NCBI GenBank assembly: GCA_030528325.1
Contig: JAUMZD010000012.1
Coordinates: forward strand, 1 to 64,000
DNA: 64,000 bases
From: Lautropia sp.
GTDB taxonomy: Bacteria > Pseudomonadota > Gammaproteobacteria > Burkholderiales > Burkholderiaceae_E
Direction of reading: 5' to 3'
Made by a program: the position numbers and the translations under genes. This document shows positions 54,120 through 64,000 of the stretch, piece by piece (positions within the stretch are counted from its first letter, which is position 1; each line of letters begins with the position of its first letter). The notes beneath the pieces were generated by a model. That model saw only the letters and a list, made by a program, of their open reading frames with translations. It did not search any database and was not told where the DNA came from.

Positions 54120-55127
54120 ATGCGGATTCTGATCGTCAAAATGTCATCGATGGGCGATGTCGTCCATGCCCAGCCGCTGGCCACGGATGTGCATCGCCAT
54201 CACCCCGGGGCCACGATCGACTGGGTATCCGAAGCCGCGTTTGCGGCGCTGCCGGCCATGAACCCGGCCGTCAACGAGGTCATTCCGATCGCCTGGCGCC
54301 GCTGGCGAAAGCAGTTGGGCAGGCCCGGGACCCGGGCGGCCATGAGAGCGTTCTGGCAGCGTCTGAGGGGCCGGCGCTATGATCTGGTGCTCGACTGTCA
54401 GGGCCTGATCAAGAGTGCCGTCGTGGCACGCATGGCGCGGGCGGGCCGGCGGGCTGGCCCGGACCGCGCTTCTGCCCGTGAGCCACTTGCCGCGCTCGCC
54501 TATGACCTGCCCATCGCGGTACCGAAAGACTGGCATGTGGTCCGTCGCAATCGTGCCATCGGCGCCGGCGCATTGGACTATCAGCTGGATGAACCCGCCC
54601 GCTTCGGTCTGTCCGTGCCCGTGCTGACAGCGGACGAGGTGCCCTGGCTGCCCGGGGCGCCGATGGCGCTGATGGTGACGGGGGCCAGCCGGGACGCGAA
54701 GCTGTGGCCGGAGTCACACTGGGTCGAAGCTGCCGTGCATCTGCAGCGGGCTGGCCTCGATCTGCTCTGGTTCTGGGGCTCGCCCGCCGAAGAGGCACGG
54801 GCCCGCCGGCTGGCCGGGGCGTCCACCCAGGCAGCCGGTGATGCTGCAACACGGTCGGTCGTGCCGCCTTTCCTGTCGGTGCAGGATGCAGCCCGCGTCA
54901 TCCGCTCGGCCCGCATCGTGGTTGGGCTGGATACGGGCTTCACGCATCTGGCGGGCGCGCTCGGACGGCCCACCATTGGCATCTTCGCCGATTTCGATGC
55001 CGTGCAGTGTGCCGTCTCCGGTGACGGTTTCTGTGCCAGCTTCGGTGGCATCGGGCAGATCCCGTCCACCCGTGACGTCATCGGGGCCATTGATCAGGGG
55101 CTGGCCGCCATGCCCGTCGATGGCTGA
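54120..55127 (+). CDS. waaC: Lipopolysaccharide heptosyltransferase I
   Basis: 335-residue glycosyltransferase-9 protein that adds the first heptose to Kdo2-lipid A. It has M-R-I-L-I-V-K-M-S-S-M-G-D-V-V-H-A-Q-P at the N-terminus, D-L-V-L-D-C-Q-G-L-I-K-S-A, and V-V-G-L-D-T-G-F-T-H-L-A-G-A-L. The start at 54120 follows GGGAG by five bases; the ORF extension to 54057 lies over the preceding terminator region. Confidence 0.92.
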   Translation: MRILIVKMSSMGDVVHAQPLATDVHRHHPGATIDWVSEAAFAALPAMNPAVNEVIPIAWRRWRKQLGRPGTRAAMRAFWQRLRGRRYDLVLDCQGLIKSAVVARMARAGRRAGPDRASAREPLAALAYDLPIAVPKDWHVVRRNRAIGAGALDYQLDEPARFGLSVPVLTADEVPWLPGAPMALMVTGASRDAKLWPESHWVEAAVHLQRAGLDLLWFWGSPAEEARARRLAGASTQAAGDAATRSVVPPFLSVQDAARVIRSARIVVGLDTGFTHLAGALGRPTIGIFADFDAVQCAVSGDGFCASFGGIGQIPSTRDVIGAIDQGLAAMPVDG

Positions 55128-55207
55128 TCGGTTGGGCCGCCACCTGTCCGTCCGGACGATACCTGTCGGGGGTTCTGTGAATCGCCCACCTGCTGGAGGA
55201 GGCCCTC

Positions 55208-57889
55208 GTGTCTGATCGAATCTCTGCCATTGGCCTGTCCGGGCGTTTCCTGCGCCGCGATTTCCGGGCCGGAGAACTGCATCTGCTGCTGATCGCGCTG
55301 GTCGTGGCGGTATCGGCCATCGCGACCGTCGGCTTCTTCGTCGACCGGCTGAGCCGGGCGCTCGATGAGCAGGCCGTCCAGTTGCTGGGCGGCGATCTTG
55401 TCCTCGGCACCGACCGCCCCGTGCCGCCCGAATGGATGGCCGAAGCCGAGGCCCAGGGGCTGAAGACGGCCTACACGATCGCCTTTCCCAGCATGGCGGT
55501 GGCGGATTCGGGCGAAGAGGAGGCGCTCCCGGGAGGAGACACCCCCGACGAGGCACTGCCGGCCACGCAGCTGGCTTCGGTGCTGGCCGTCTCGGCCGGC
55601 TACCCGTTGCGCGGCAGCCTGACCGTCACGCCGGCAGTCGTAGCCGCCGGTTCACCATCAGCCGCACCTGCACCGGCTTTTCCATCTTCATCTCCATCAG
55701 CAGTCCTGTCCCCATCGGTATCAGCCGCAGCAGCCGGCACGGAAGATGACGTGGGCGAGAGCATCCAGCACGGGCCCGAGCCGGGCACGGTCTGGGTCGA
55801 TCAGGCGCTGGTTCAGGCGCTGGACCTGCGCGTCGGGCAATACCTGCACCTGGGAGACAGCCGTCTGCTGATCAGCCGCCTGATCCTGATCGAGCCCGGC
55901 CGTGGCACTTCCTTCATCAACTTCGCCCCCCGGCTGATGATGTCACTGCAGGATCTGCCGAGGGCAGGCCTGCTCGGCCCCGGCAGCCGGCTGAGCTACC
56001 GTTTTCTCGTGGCGGGAGATCGGGAGCAGGTGGCGGGCTTCCGGGCCTGGCTGCTGCCCCGGCTGGAACGGGGGCAGCGCATCGAGACGCTGGCGGAGGG
56101 GCGTCCCGAGATGCAGACGACGCTGGTGCGGGCCCGCCAGTTCCTCGCGCTGGTCTCGCTGCTGTCGGCCCTGATCGCCGCGGTGGCGATCGGACTGGCA
56201 GCGCGCCGCTTTGCCGAGCGTCATCTGGACGGCTTTGCCGTGATGAAGGTGATGGGGCTCAGCCAGAGAGTGCTCGGCCGGGCCCTGCTGCTGGAAATGC
56301 TCTGGCTGGCACTCGCCGGCGGGGCGCTGGCCGTCCTGATCGGCTGGGTGGCGCATCATGCGCTGATCACGCTGGCTCATGGATTGTTGCCCGACATGGC
56401 GCTGCCGCCGCCAGGCGTGCAGCCGGCTATTCAGGCCCTGATCGTCGCCGTGGTGCTGGTCGTCGGCTTTGCGGCGGTGCCTGTGCTGCGCCTGTCCAAC
56501 GTGGCCCCGCTGCGTGTGCTCCGGCGCGAGCTGGGTGTGCCGAAACCGTCGGTCTGGCTGGTCTCGGGCGCAGGCATCGCGGCTTTCGGCCTGCTGATGT
56601 TCTGGCTGGTGGGGCAGCCCCGTCTGGCCGGGTTCGCACTGGCCGGCTTCGTCGTGGCCGCGGTGCTTTTCGTGTTGCTCGCGCTGGGATTCGTGCGCCT
56701 GTTGTCCAGGAGCCTGGGCGGTAGGCTTCGCCCGCAGGTGTCCCGTGGCGATGTCGGGCTGACGCTGCGTCTGGCCCTGTCGGGGTGGTCACGCCGGCGC
56801 ATGATCACGGTCACGCAGGTGGTGGCGCTTGCCGTCGGCCTGATGGCGATGCTGCTGTTGACCGTCGTGCGCCAGGACCTGCTCACGACCTGGCAGCAGG
56901 CTCTGCCGGCTGATGCCCCCAACCGTTTCGTCATCAACATCCAGCCTGAACAGCAGGCCGATTTCGTGCAGATCCTCGAGCAGGCCGGTTTGAAGGACAT
57001 CGAGCTGTACCCAGTCGTCAGGGGACGGCTGGTTGCCATCAACGACCGCCCCATCGGCCGGGAAAACTTCCGTGATGACCGGGCCAGGCGCCTCGTCGAG
57101 CGGGAGTTCAACCTCTCCTACGGCAGCCGGCTACCGGCCCATAACGTGGTGGAGCAGGGGCGCTGGATCAGAGCGGAGGCGCCCGAAGTCTCGGCGGAAA
57201 CGGGCATCATGCAGACCCTGGGCCTGTCCGTGGGCGACCGGCTTCGCTTCGATGTCGCCGGCCAGCCTGTCGAGGTGACACTCGTGGGTGGGCGGCGGCT
57301 GCGCTGGGATTCGATGCGTGTCAACTTCTTCATGATCACCTCGCCCGAGGCACTGGCCGACCAGCCGCACAACCTGATCACGGCCTTTCATCTGCCGATG
57401 GACAGGGCGCCTGTGATCCGGCGCCTGCTGGCCGCCATGCCGAATCTCAGCGTCATCGACACGGGAGTCATCGCGGCCCAGATCCATGCCGTCATCGCCC
57501 AGGTGGTACAGGCGGTGCAGTTTCTCTTCGTCTTCACGTTGCTGGCTGGGGTCGTCGTGCTTCATGCGGCGATGGGCAGTGTGCGGGATGAACGGGTGGC
57601 CGAAGTGGCCCTGATGCGGGCACTCGGGGCCTCCCGTACCCGGCTGATGTGGTCACAACTGATGGAGCTGTCACTGACCGGACTGCTGGCCAGCCTGTTG
57701 GCCATGACCGGTGCTGTCGGCATCGGCTGGCTGCTGGCGACCGAGGTGTTCCAGTTCGATTATCAGCCCGACTGGCTCATGCTGCTGATGGCCATGCCGG
57801 GTTGCACGCTGTTCGTCGTCGTTGCCGGTAGCTGGCGTCTGTCCCGTGTGCTGGAGACGCCCCCGCTGCAAGCCTTGCGTTCGGCCTGA
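55208..57889 (+). CDS. ABC transporter permease, FtsX/YbbP family
   Basis: 893-residue inner-membrane permease. An N-terminal helix and periplasmic MacB-like region precede FtsX domains near residues 300-440 and 750-890, with a further helical pair between (L-M-F-W-L-V-G-Q, then L-A-G-F-V-V-A-A-V-L-F-V). It resembles E. coli YbbP, which pairs with the ATPase YbbA. No ATPase gene is adjacent. A Ser/Ala/Pro-rich stretch (about residues 155-178) encoded by TCA/TCT-rich sequence is unusual for the family. GTG start with GGAGGAGG upstream. Confidence 0.85.
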   Translation: MSDRISAIGLSGRFLRRDFRAGELHLLLIALVVAVSAIATVGFFVDRLSRALDEQAVQLLGGDLVLGTDRPVPPEWMAEAEAQGLKTAYTIAFPSMAVADSGEEEALPGGDTPDEALPATQLASVLAVSAGYPLRGSLTVTPAVVAAGSPSAAPAPAFPSSSPSAVLSPSVSAAAAGTEDDVGESIQHGPEPGTVWVDQALVQALDLRVGQYLHLGDSRLLISRLILIEPGRGTSFINFAPRLMMSLQDLPRAGLLGPGSRLSYRFLVAGDREQVAGFRAWLLPRLERGQRIETLAEGRPEMQTTLVRARQFLALVSLLSALIAAVAIGLAARRFAERHLDGFAVMKVMGLSQRVLGRALLLEMLWLALAGGALAVLIGWVAHHALITLAHGLLPDMALPPPGVQPAIQALIVAVVLVVGFAAVPVLRLSNVAPLRVLRRELGVPKPSVWLVSGAGIAAFGLLMFWLVGQPRLAGFALAGFVVAAVLFVLLALGFVRLLSRSLGGRLRPQVSRGDVGLTLRLALSGWSRRRMITVTQVVALAVGLMAMLLLTVVRQDLLTTWQQALPADAPNRFVINIQPEQQADFVQILEQAGLKDIELYPVVRGRLVAINDRPIGRENFRDDRARRLVEREFNLSYGSRLPAHNVVEQGRWIRAEAPEVSAETGIMQTLGLSVGDRLRFDVAGQPVEVTLVGGRRLRWDSMRVNFFMITSPEALADQPHNLITAFHLPMDRAPVIRRLLAAMPNLSVIDTGVIAAQIHAVIAQVVQAVQFLFVFTLLAGVVVLHAAMGSVRDERVAEVALMRALGASRTRLMWSQLMELSLTGLLASLLAMTGAVGIGWLLATEVFQFDYQPDWLMLLMAMPGCTLFVVVAGSWRLSRVLETPPLQALRSA

Positions 57890-58251
57890 GAGGCAGGTTC
57901 GGTGGCCAGGCGCGGGCTCAGGCCCGAGGGGCTGATCCGGCAGCCCGGCGCAGCTCAGGCCAGGGGGCGGCGGCCGGATTTCAAAATGCCTCCTATGTTT
58001 TCATATCTCGAAACCCCGAGTGGCTGCAGGGCAGCGAAAACTTTTCATGATGCGGAAATTGATTTTCTTGATATGAAATTCAGGTCTATCTATTTGATCT
58101 GAAAGCATCTTTTATATACACTGATACTGCCGTTTTCAGGTTGCTGTGCAGCATTTTCGACCTATCATCACAACCGGAAGCGCGCAGTAAAACCGACGGA
58201 TCGGCGCGCGATTAACCGATTCCCCGTAACCCGATATCTGGAGACCAAGCA
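57890..58251. other. AT-rich leader and promoter region of aceA
   Basis: 362 bases. The part from about 57980 is AT-rich. TTTCATATC (57999-58007) and GATATGAAA (58070-58078) form a spaced inverted repeat that could be regulator half-sites. TTGATC (58094-58099) followed by TATACA/TACACT near 58115-58122 is a plausible promoter. No gene seen. Confidence 0.5.
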
Positions 58252-59556
<1,305 letters not shown>

Positions 59557-59588
59557 TGGTCTGCTGACCGATGATCATTCATCGGAAA

Positions 59589-59616
59589 GGGCGACTGGTT
59601 TTGGAACTGGTCGCCC
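59589..59616 (+). terminator. Hairpin after aceA
   Basis: GGGCGAC (59589-59595) pairs with GTCGCCC (59610-59616). No T-run follows, so termination is only possible. Confidence 0.4.
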
Positions 59617-59653
59617 GTCGGCCCGAGGCTTGATGGTCGGCTGATGTCTGCGC

Positions 59654-59822
59654 CTAGGAGCTTGGGCGGCAGGAAAGTCGCGGGCTGCAAACCGGCCGCG
59701 CCGGCCCATTTTGCACCCGTTTCTTGCCCCATGGCACCGGCTATGGGGCGGCGAACCGGGCACGAACTGTGCTCGGCGGGGCCGATTTTCGCCTTCGCGA
59801 TTCCTGCCGCCCAAGCCCCTGG
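59654..59822. repeat. 169-bp fold-back repeat, copy D
   Basis: Full copy, same orientation as A and C. The central stem is GCCCCATGG/CTATGGGGC, where the single change keeps a G-T pair. The right end has CCCCTGG instead of CTCCTAG. It lies between the convergent aceA and decarboxylase genes, nine bases from the latter's stop. Confidence 0.88.
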
Positions 59823-59831
59823 CGAGTCGTA

Positions 59832-61481
59832 TCAGCCGCCGGAGGCCATCTTCTGCCGCATTGCCTTGAATCCGCTGACAAAGCGTGACAGCGTGTTCGA
59901 CAGAACCTGCTTCTCGATGCGTGCATCGATCAGATGGAAATGCTGTTCATCGGCAAAGGCTGCCTTGAAGGCGTCGGCCAGTTGCTGGCGGTTGCTGGCC
60001 AGATGCCCGATGCCACCCAATGTCCGTGCAATGGCCGAGAAATCCAGCAGTGGCAGGTCATTGAAGCGGGATTCCGGCTGGAAGGTGCGAAGCATTTCCC
60101 AGCTGGCATTGTTGAACACGATCACGATCGGGTTCCAGCCATAACGCGGGGCATTCAGCAGTTCCCAGCCTGTCATCTGGAAGGCGCCATCGCCGACCAG
60201 CACGATCGGTCGCTGACCTGAAGCCACTTGCAGGCCGAAACCGGCGGGTACCCCATAACCCATCGTGGCATAAAAGCCCGGGGCGACCAGGATGCCGTTC
60301 TCGATGTCGAGCGTCGTGAAGAAGCAATCCCCCATGTCGGCCGCGATCGGCATCGGCCCGTGCTGGTGGAAGTGCCGGTTGATCAGGGTGGCGATATCCG
60401 CCGGTGTGATGGGTTGATCGTCTTCCTGAAAATCCCGGTGATAGACCGGTGCCGGAAAGTGTGGCACTTTCTGGCTGGGTTGCTCGGGCAGACGTGCCAG
60501 CAGGGTGTCGAGCAGGTTCCGGAGGCCGATGCCGGGGTACTGGTGAAAGCCCATCGAACACTGTCCGTCGGCCGCCTGGATGATCTGCTGGAAGTCCAGC
60601 TTCTGGGCCGAGAAGACGAAGTCGTTTTCGGTCAGCAGAACGCCGATGAAGAAGGCGACATCCGCTCCTTCCACCACGTCACTGATGTGGGCCTCGCCAC
60701 CGGCACCGAGATAGGTGCCCAGGAAGGGTGTCTGTTCATGTTCCGAGAGCACGCCACGGGCCATCAGGGTCGTGGCAACCGGAATGCCCAGACGGGTGGC
60801 CAGTTCGGCCACCTGACGCTCGACACCATGACGGCGAATTTCCACACCGCCCAGGATCACCGGGTTCCTTGCCTGTTTCAGACGGGCCAGAATCGCGTCC
60901 GCGCATGCCTCCAGGGCCTCGCGCCGCTGTGGCCACAGATCGGTGGCAGGCATCGGTACCGGATCACACGGGGCGAACACCTTGTCGCGCGGAATCTCCA
61001 GATACACGGGACGGGAATGACGGATGCAGTTCGCAAGCACCCGGGCGATGACGGCAGGGGCCGTGACCGGATCGTCCAGAATGGCCTGATCGCACGTCAC
61101 CTCCTTGTACATCGTCAGTTGTGACTGAAGATCTTTGGCCTGGTGGTGGATCAGCAGGCCATGGCGGCGATCGCTTTCCCCCGGTCCGCCCGAAATGACG
61201 ATGACCGGCGATTTTTCAGCATAGGCGGCTGCGATCGGATTCAGCATGTTGAAGCCGCCGGCCCCGTAGGTCACGGCTGCCACGCTGGGGCGGCTGTGAT
61301 AGCGGGCCGCAGCATCGGCGGCGAATCCCAGGGCCGGTTCATGGCTCAGGTAGTGGCAGGGCAGGATCCCGCTTTCCTCCACCACCTTGAAGAAGGGCAG
61401 GGCGAAATCCCCGGGAATGCCGAAGATTTCGGAAACCCCGTGGCTTTTCAGGGCCATAAGCAGTTGTTGGGCCAGATTCAT
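59832..61481 (-). CDS. TPP-dependent 2-keto acid decarboxylase (phenylpyruvate/indolepyruvate decarboxylase-like)
   Basis: 549-residue enzyme of the pyruvate/indolepyruvate decarboxylase group. Catalytic Glu E48 (S-H-E-P-A), the H112-H113 pair typical of decarboxylases of this group, and the TPP motif G-D-G-A-F-Q with a downstream F-N-N. The L-I-H-H-Q-A-K-D-L-Q-S-Q-L and W-E-L-L-N-A-P-R-Y-G-W-N-P segments resemble Azospirillum-type phenylpyruvate/indolepyruvate decarboxylase as I recall it. It would give arylacetaldehydes. The start at 61481 has AGGAGA upstream. Next to a transporter and aldehyde dehydrogenase. Confidence 0.82.
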   Translation of the reverse strand: MNLAQQLLMALKSHGVSEIFGIPGDFALPFFKVVEESGILPCHYLSHEPALGFAADAAARYHSRPSVAAVTYGAGGFNMLNPIAAAYAEKSPVIVISGGPGESDRRHGLLIHHQAKDLQSQLTMYKEVTCDQAILDDPVTAPAVIARVLANCIRHSRPVYLEIPRDKVFAPCDPVPMPATDLWPQRREALEACADAILARLKQARNPVILGGVEIRRHGVERQVAELATRLGIPVATTLMARGVLSEHEQTPFLGTYLGAGGEAHISDVVEGADVAFFIGVLLTENDFVFSAQKLDFQQIIQAADGQCSMGFHQYPGIGLRNLLDTLLARLPEQPSQKVPHFPAPVYHRDFQEDDQPITPADIATLINRHFHQHGPMPIAADMGDCFFTTLDIENGILVAPGFYATMGYGVPAGFGLQVASGQRPIVLVGDGAFQMTGWELLNAPRYGWNPIVIVFNNASWEMLRTFQPESRFNDLPLLDFSAIARTLGGIGHLASNRQQLADAFKAAFADEQHFHLIDARIEKQVLSNTLSRFVSGFKAMRQKMASGG

Positions 61482-61552
61482 CGTGTCTCCTGTTGTCGAT
61501 GCGTTCATGAGTCGATCCGTGACGTGCAGGCCGTCAGTGCGCGGGCAGGGCC

Positions 61553-62905
61553 TCAGCCAAGGTGTTTCAGCAGCCCGATACCGTGCAGGAACACGAGCAG
61601 GATGGCCACGGGTGCGATGAAGCGCACGAGAAAAAGCCAGGTGCTGAATATCCAGCCGGGCAGGTCACTGCCGGTCGTCACTTCGGTATGGACGGCCTCA
61701 CGTCGCCAGATCCAGGCCACGAACAGGCCGATCAGCAGGGCGCCGAGTGGCATGCTCCAGGCCGACACCAGATGATCGAGGCTGTCGAAGATGCCACGGT
61801 CGCCGATCAGTCTGACCTCACTCAGTGAACTGAACGACAGGGCCGATGGCATGCCGGCGATGAGGACGGCAAGACCAACCCCGATCGTGTAGCGGGAGCG
61901 GCGTTCCGGATGGTCTCCGATGATGGCGGCCGTGGTGGTTTCCAGAATGGCAAAGGCCGAGGTCAGCGTGGCAAACAGCACCAGCACCATGAAGACCGCG
62001 AAGAGCACCATGCCGAAAGGTATCTTGGCGAACACGGCCGGCAGCACGGCAAAGATCAGCCCAGGCCCCTGATTGGGTTCAAAACCCAGCGCGAACACGG
62101 CCGGGAAGATCACCAGACCTGCCAGCAACGAGATGAAGAGGTTCATCCAGACGATGATGTTCGCATTCCGTATCAGGTCGTTGTCATTGCGCAGATAGGA
62201 GGCGTAGGTGATCATGGCCGAGACACCGAGGCTCAGCGCAAAGAAGGCCTGCCCCAGTGCGCCCAGCATCGTTTCGCCATTCAGGAACGACCAGTCGGGC
62301 TTGAGCAGGAAGCGGACGCCTTCCATGGCGCCATCCAGACTGAGCGAGCGGATGGCCAGCAGGATGAACATGATGAAGAGCGCCGGCATCATGTACCGGT
62401 TTGCCCGCTCGATGCCCGTGCTGATGCCGGATCGGACGACCCAGATGGTGGCCAGCATGAAGAGGGCCTGAAAGGCAATGACTTCGACAGGCGTCGTGAT
62501 CAGCCGTTCGAAGAACGCGTTGAAATCGGTGCTTGCCGTCAATTGTCCGGTGACGGCATACCAGACATAGGCCAGCACCCAGCCGCCGACCACGCTGTAG
62601 AAGGACAGCAGCACGAAACAGGTGATGACGCCCATCCAGCCGACCAGTGGCCAGGCCGATCCCGGCATGATGCGCCTGAATGCCTGAATGGCACTGTGCC
62701 GGGCGTGGCGGCCGATGGCGAACTCGGCCACCAGAATGGGGGCCGCCACCAGAAAGGTGAAGATCAGGAACAGCAGCACGAAAACCGCACCACCATGCGT
62801 ACCGGCAGTGTAGGGGAACTTCCAGATGGCCCCCAGTCCGATGGCGGAACCGGCGGCAGACAGAAGAAAACCCAGCTTCGACGACCAGTTGTCGCGTTGA
62901 CTCAT
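61553..62905 (-). CDS. Sodium-dependent transporter, NSS/SNF family
   Basis: 450-residue, ~11-helix symporter. It has the N-terminal signature S-K-L-G-F-L-L-S-A-A-G-S-A-I-G-L-G-A-I-W-K-F-P-Y of neurotransmitter:sodium symporters. Bacterial members import amino acids such as tryptophan, tyrosine or leucine. The start at 62905 (M-S-Q-R-D-N-W) fits the family. The neighbouring decarboxylase suggests an aromatic or branched-chain amino acid or its keto acid; this is inferred. Confidence 0.9.
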   Translation of the reverse strand: MSQRDNWSSKLGFLLSAAGSAIGLGAIWKFPYTAGTHGGAVFVLLFLIFTFLVAAPILVAEFAIGRHARHSAIQAFRRIMPGSAWPLVGWMGVITCFVLLSFYSVVGGWVLAYVWYAVTGQLTASTDFNAFFERLITTPVEVIAFQALFMLATIWVVRSGISTGIERANRYMMPALFIMFILLAIRSLSLDGAMEGVRFLLKPDWSFLNGETMLGALGQAFFALSLGVSAMITYASYLRNDNDLIRNANIIVWMNLFISLLAGLVIFPAVFALGFEPNQGPGLIFAVLPAVFAKIPFGMVLFAVFMVLVLFATLTSAFAILETTTAAIIGDHPERRSRYTIGVGLAVLIAGMPSALSFSSLSEVRLIGDRGIFDSLDHLVSAWSMPLGALLIGLFVAWIWRREAVHTEVTTGSDLPGWIFSTWLFLVRFIAPVAILLVFLHGIGLLKHLG

Positions 62906-63056
62906 ACGTGGACTCCCAGTGATCCGCTCCGTGATCCGACTCGGACAGGGCGGTTGCGTCAGGATGCAAGAAGCCCGGCAGCCCTTCAAAACGCACGCGG
63001 ATGGCGCGACAAGGGCTGCCGAGACTCGCTTGATCAGGCAGAACCAGCTATTTTAT

Positions 63057-64000
63057 TTAGAGGGATTTATATTGGTAGCGCGTCTGGATCGTCGTGAACT
63101 CCATCAGCCCGGCCTGGCCGAATTCCACACCGAAACCGGAAGCCTTCACGCCGCCGAAGGGCGCGTTCGGCTGGATGACGGCATGGTGGTTGATCCAGGC
63201 CGTGCCACAGGCCAGTCGGGCCGCCAGCGCCTCGGCACGGGCCGGATCCGATGACCAGACCGAACCGCCCAGCCCGTTCTCGGATGCATTGGCGCGGGCC
63301 AGCGCTTCTTCCGGATCGGAGAAGCGGATGATCGGCAGTACGGGGCCAAACTGTTCCCTGTCCACCAGCGGTGCACCATCCTCGATGTCGGCCACCAGCG
63401 TGACCGGATAGAAATAGCCGCTGGTGTCGGTTCGTCGTCCACCGCAGAGCACGCGGGCGCCCCGTTGACGGGCATCTTCGACCAGTTCCTCGACGATGCT
63501 GAGCTGCCTGGCATTTTGCAGCGGGCCGAAATCACTGTCGGCGTCCAGCCCGTTACCGGTCTTGACCGACGCCGCGATGCCTTTCAGGGCCTCGCACAGG
63601 GCCTCATAGACCCCGTCCTGGACATACAGACGCTTCAGTGCCGCGCAGGTCTGCCCATTGTTGATGAAAGCCGTGGCGAAGATCCGGCCCGCCACCGCCT
63701 GCACGTCCACGTCATCCAGCACGATGCCGGCATCGTTGCCCCCCAGCTCCAGCGTCAGGCGTTTCAGGTTGCCGGCCGCCGAACGCATGATGGCTTGTCC
63801 GGTAGGGGTCGAACCGGTGAACACGATCTTGTCGATGCCGGGATGCTGGCTGATCAGGGCACCCAGTTCACCGCTGCCGCTGAGCACGTTCAGCACGCCT
63901 GGCGGCAGGATCTCATGGGCCAGTTCGGCAAAGCGAAGCGTGGTCAGCGGTGTCTGCTCGGAGGGTTTCAGCACCACCGTATTGCCGGCCAGCATCGCGG
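63057..64000 (-). CDS. Aldehyde dehydrogenase family protein (C-terminal part; gene continues beyond window)
   Basis: About 314 residues visible; the N-terminal third lies past position 64000. It has N-T-V-V-L-K-P-S-E-Q-T-P-L (cofactor), F-T-G-S-T-P-T-G, the catalytic Glu in L-E-L-G-G-N-D-A, and the catalytic Cys in N-N-G-Q-T-C-A-A. The C-terminal N-H-H-A-V-I-Q-P-N-A-P-F-G-G-V-K-A-S-G-F-G fits the aromatic or semialdehyde dehydrogenases. It probably oxidises the aldehyde from the neighbouring decarboxylase to the acid. Confidence 0.88.
   Translation of the reverse strand, partial: AMLAGNTVVLKPSEQTPLTTLRFAELAHEILPPGVLNVLSGSGELGALISQHPGIDKIVFTGSTPTGQAIMRSAAGNLKRLTLELGGNDAGIVLDDVDVQAVAGRIFATAFINNGQTCAALKRLYVQDGVYEALCEALKGIAASVKTGNGLDADSDFGPLQNARQLSIVEELVEDARQRGARVLCGGRRTDTSGYFYPVTLVADIEDGAPLVDREQFGPVLPIIRFSDPEEALARANASENGLGGSVWSSDPARAEALAARLACGTAWINHHAVIQPNAPFGGVKASGFGVEFGQAGLMEFTTIQTRYQYKSL

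Overview
The window looks like chromosomal DNA of a high-GC betaproteobacterium, most probably Burkholderiales. The main evidence is synteny: tpiA-secG-tRNA-Leu(GAG)-nuoA..N in the order typical of that group, an ilvI-ilvH-ilvC operon next to pssA with an ECF sigma/DUF3619/RDD set just upstream, and Burkholderiales-like forms of most housekeeping proteins. A Lautropia-like oral genus would fit, but that is a guess. Long antisense ORFs are everywhere because of the GC-rich third codon positions, and they were treated as shadows.

Layout. 0-6 kb: a lipoprotein beta-lactamase-fold hydrolase, a cN-I type 5'-nucleotidase and an Orn/Lys/Arg decarboxylase. 6-20 kb: an accessory catabolic island. It has a ribose-type ABC importer, a DUF1537 (OtnK-type) acid-sugar kinase, a class II aldolase-type decarboxylase, a small cupin-like protein, a class III aminotransferase, a fumarylacetoacetase-family hydrolase, a PanE-like dehydrogenase, a protein resembling D-apionate lactonase, an SDR, a FadR-type GntR regulator and an ABM-domain protein. 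20-28 kb: RDD and sigma/anti-sigma-like genes, ilvIHC, a prolyl-4-hydroxylase-like oxygenase and pssA. 28-44.5 kb: tpiA, secG, tRNA-Leu and the whole 14-gene complex I operon. 44.5-58 kb: NUDIX hydrolase, two glycosyltransferase-9 genes, tRNA-Ser(TGA), NYN-domain protein, Hsp20, thioredoxin-like protein, AsmA, DsbB and a large FtsX/YbbP-like permease. 58-64 kb: aceA, then a phenylpyruvate/indolepyruvate decarboxylase-like enzyme, an NSS transporter and a truncated aldehyde dehydrogenase.

The most unusual material is in two places. First, the 6-20 kb island looks like a multi-enzyme pathway for a branched or acid sugar. It contains enzymes (aminotransferase, FAH hydrolase, PanE-like protein) that the known DUF1537-kinase pathways do not obviously need. 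An ATGATAG/CTATCAT motif recurs in four of its promoter regions. Second, intergenic spaces carry non-coding fold-back repeats: one family with four complete copies of exactly 169 bp, one of about 163 bp, and a 62-bp palindrome. They tend to sit at convergent gene ends, and in two cases the repeat terminus supplies the stop codon of a gene. A ROSE-like RNA thermometer candidate precedes hsp20, and terminator-like hairpins flank nuoA inside the complex I operon.
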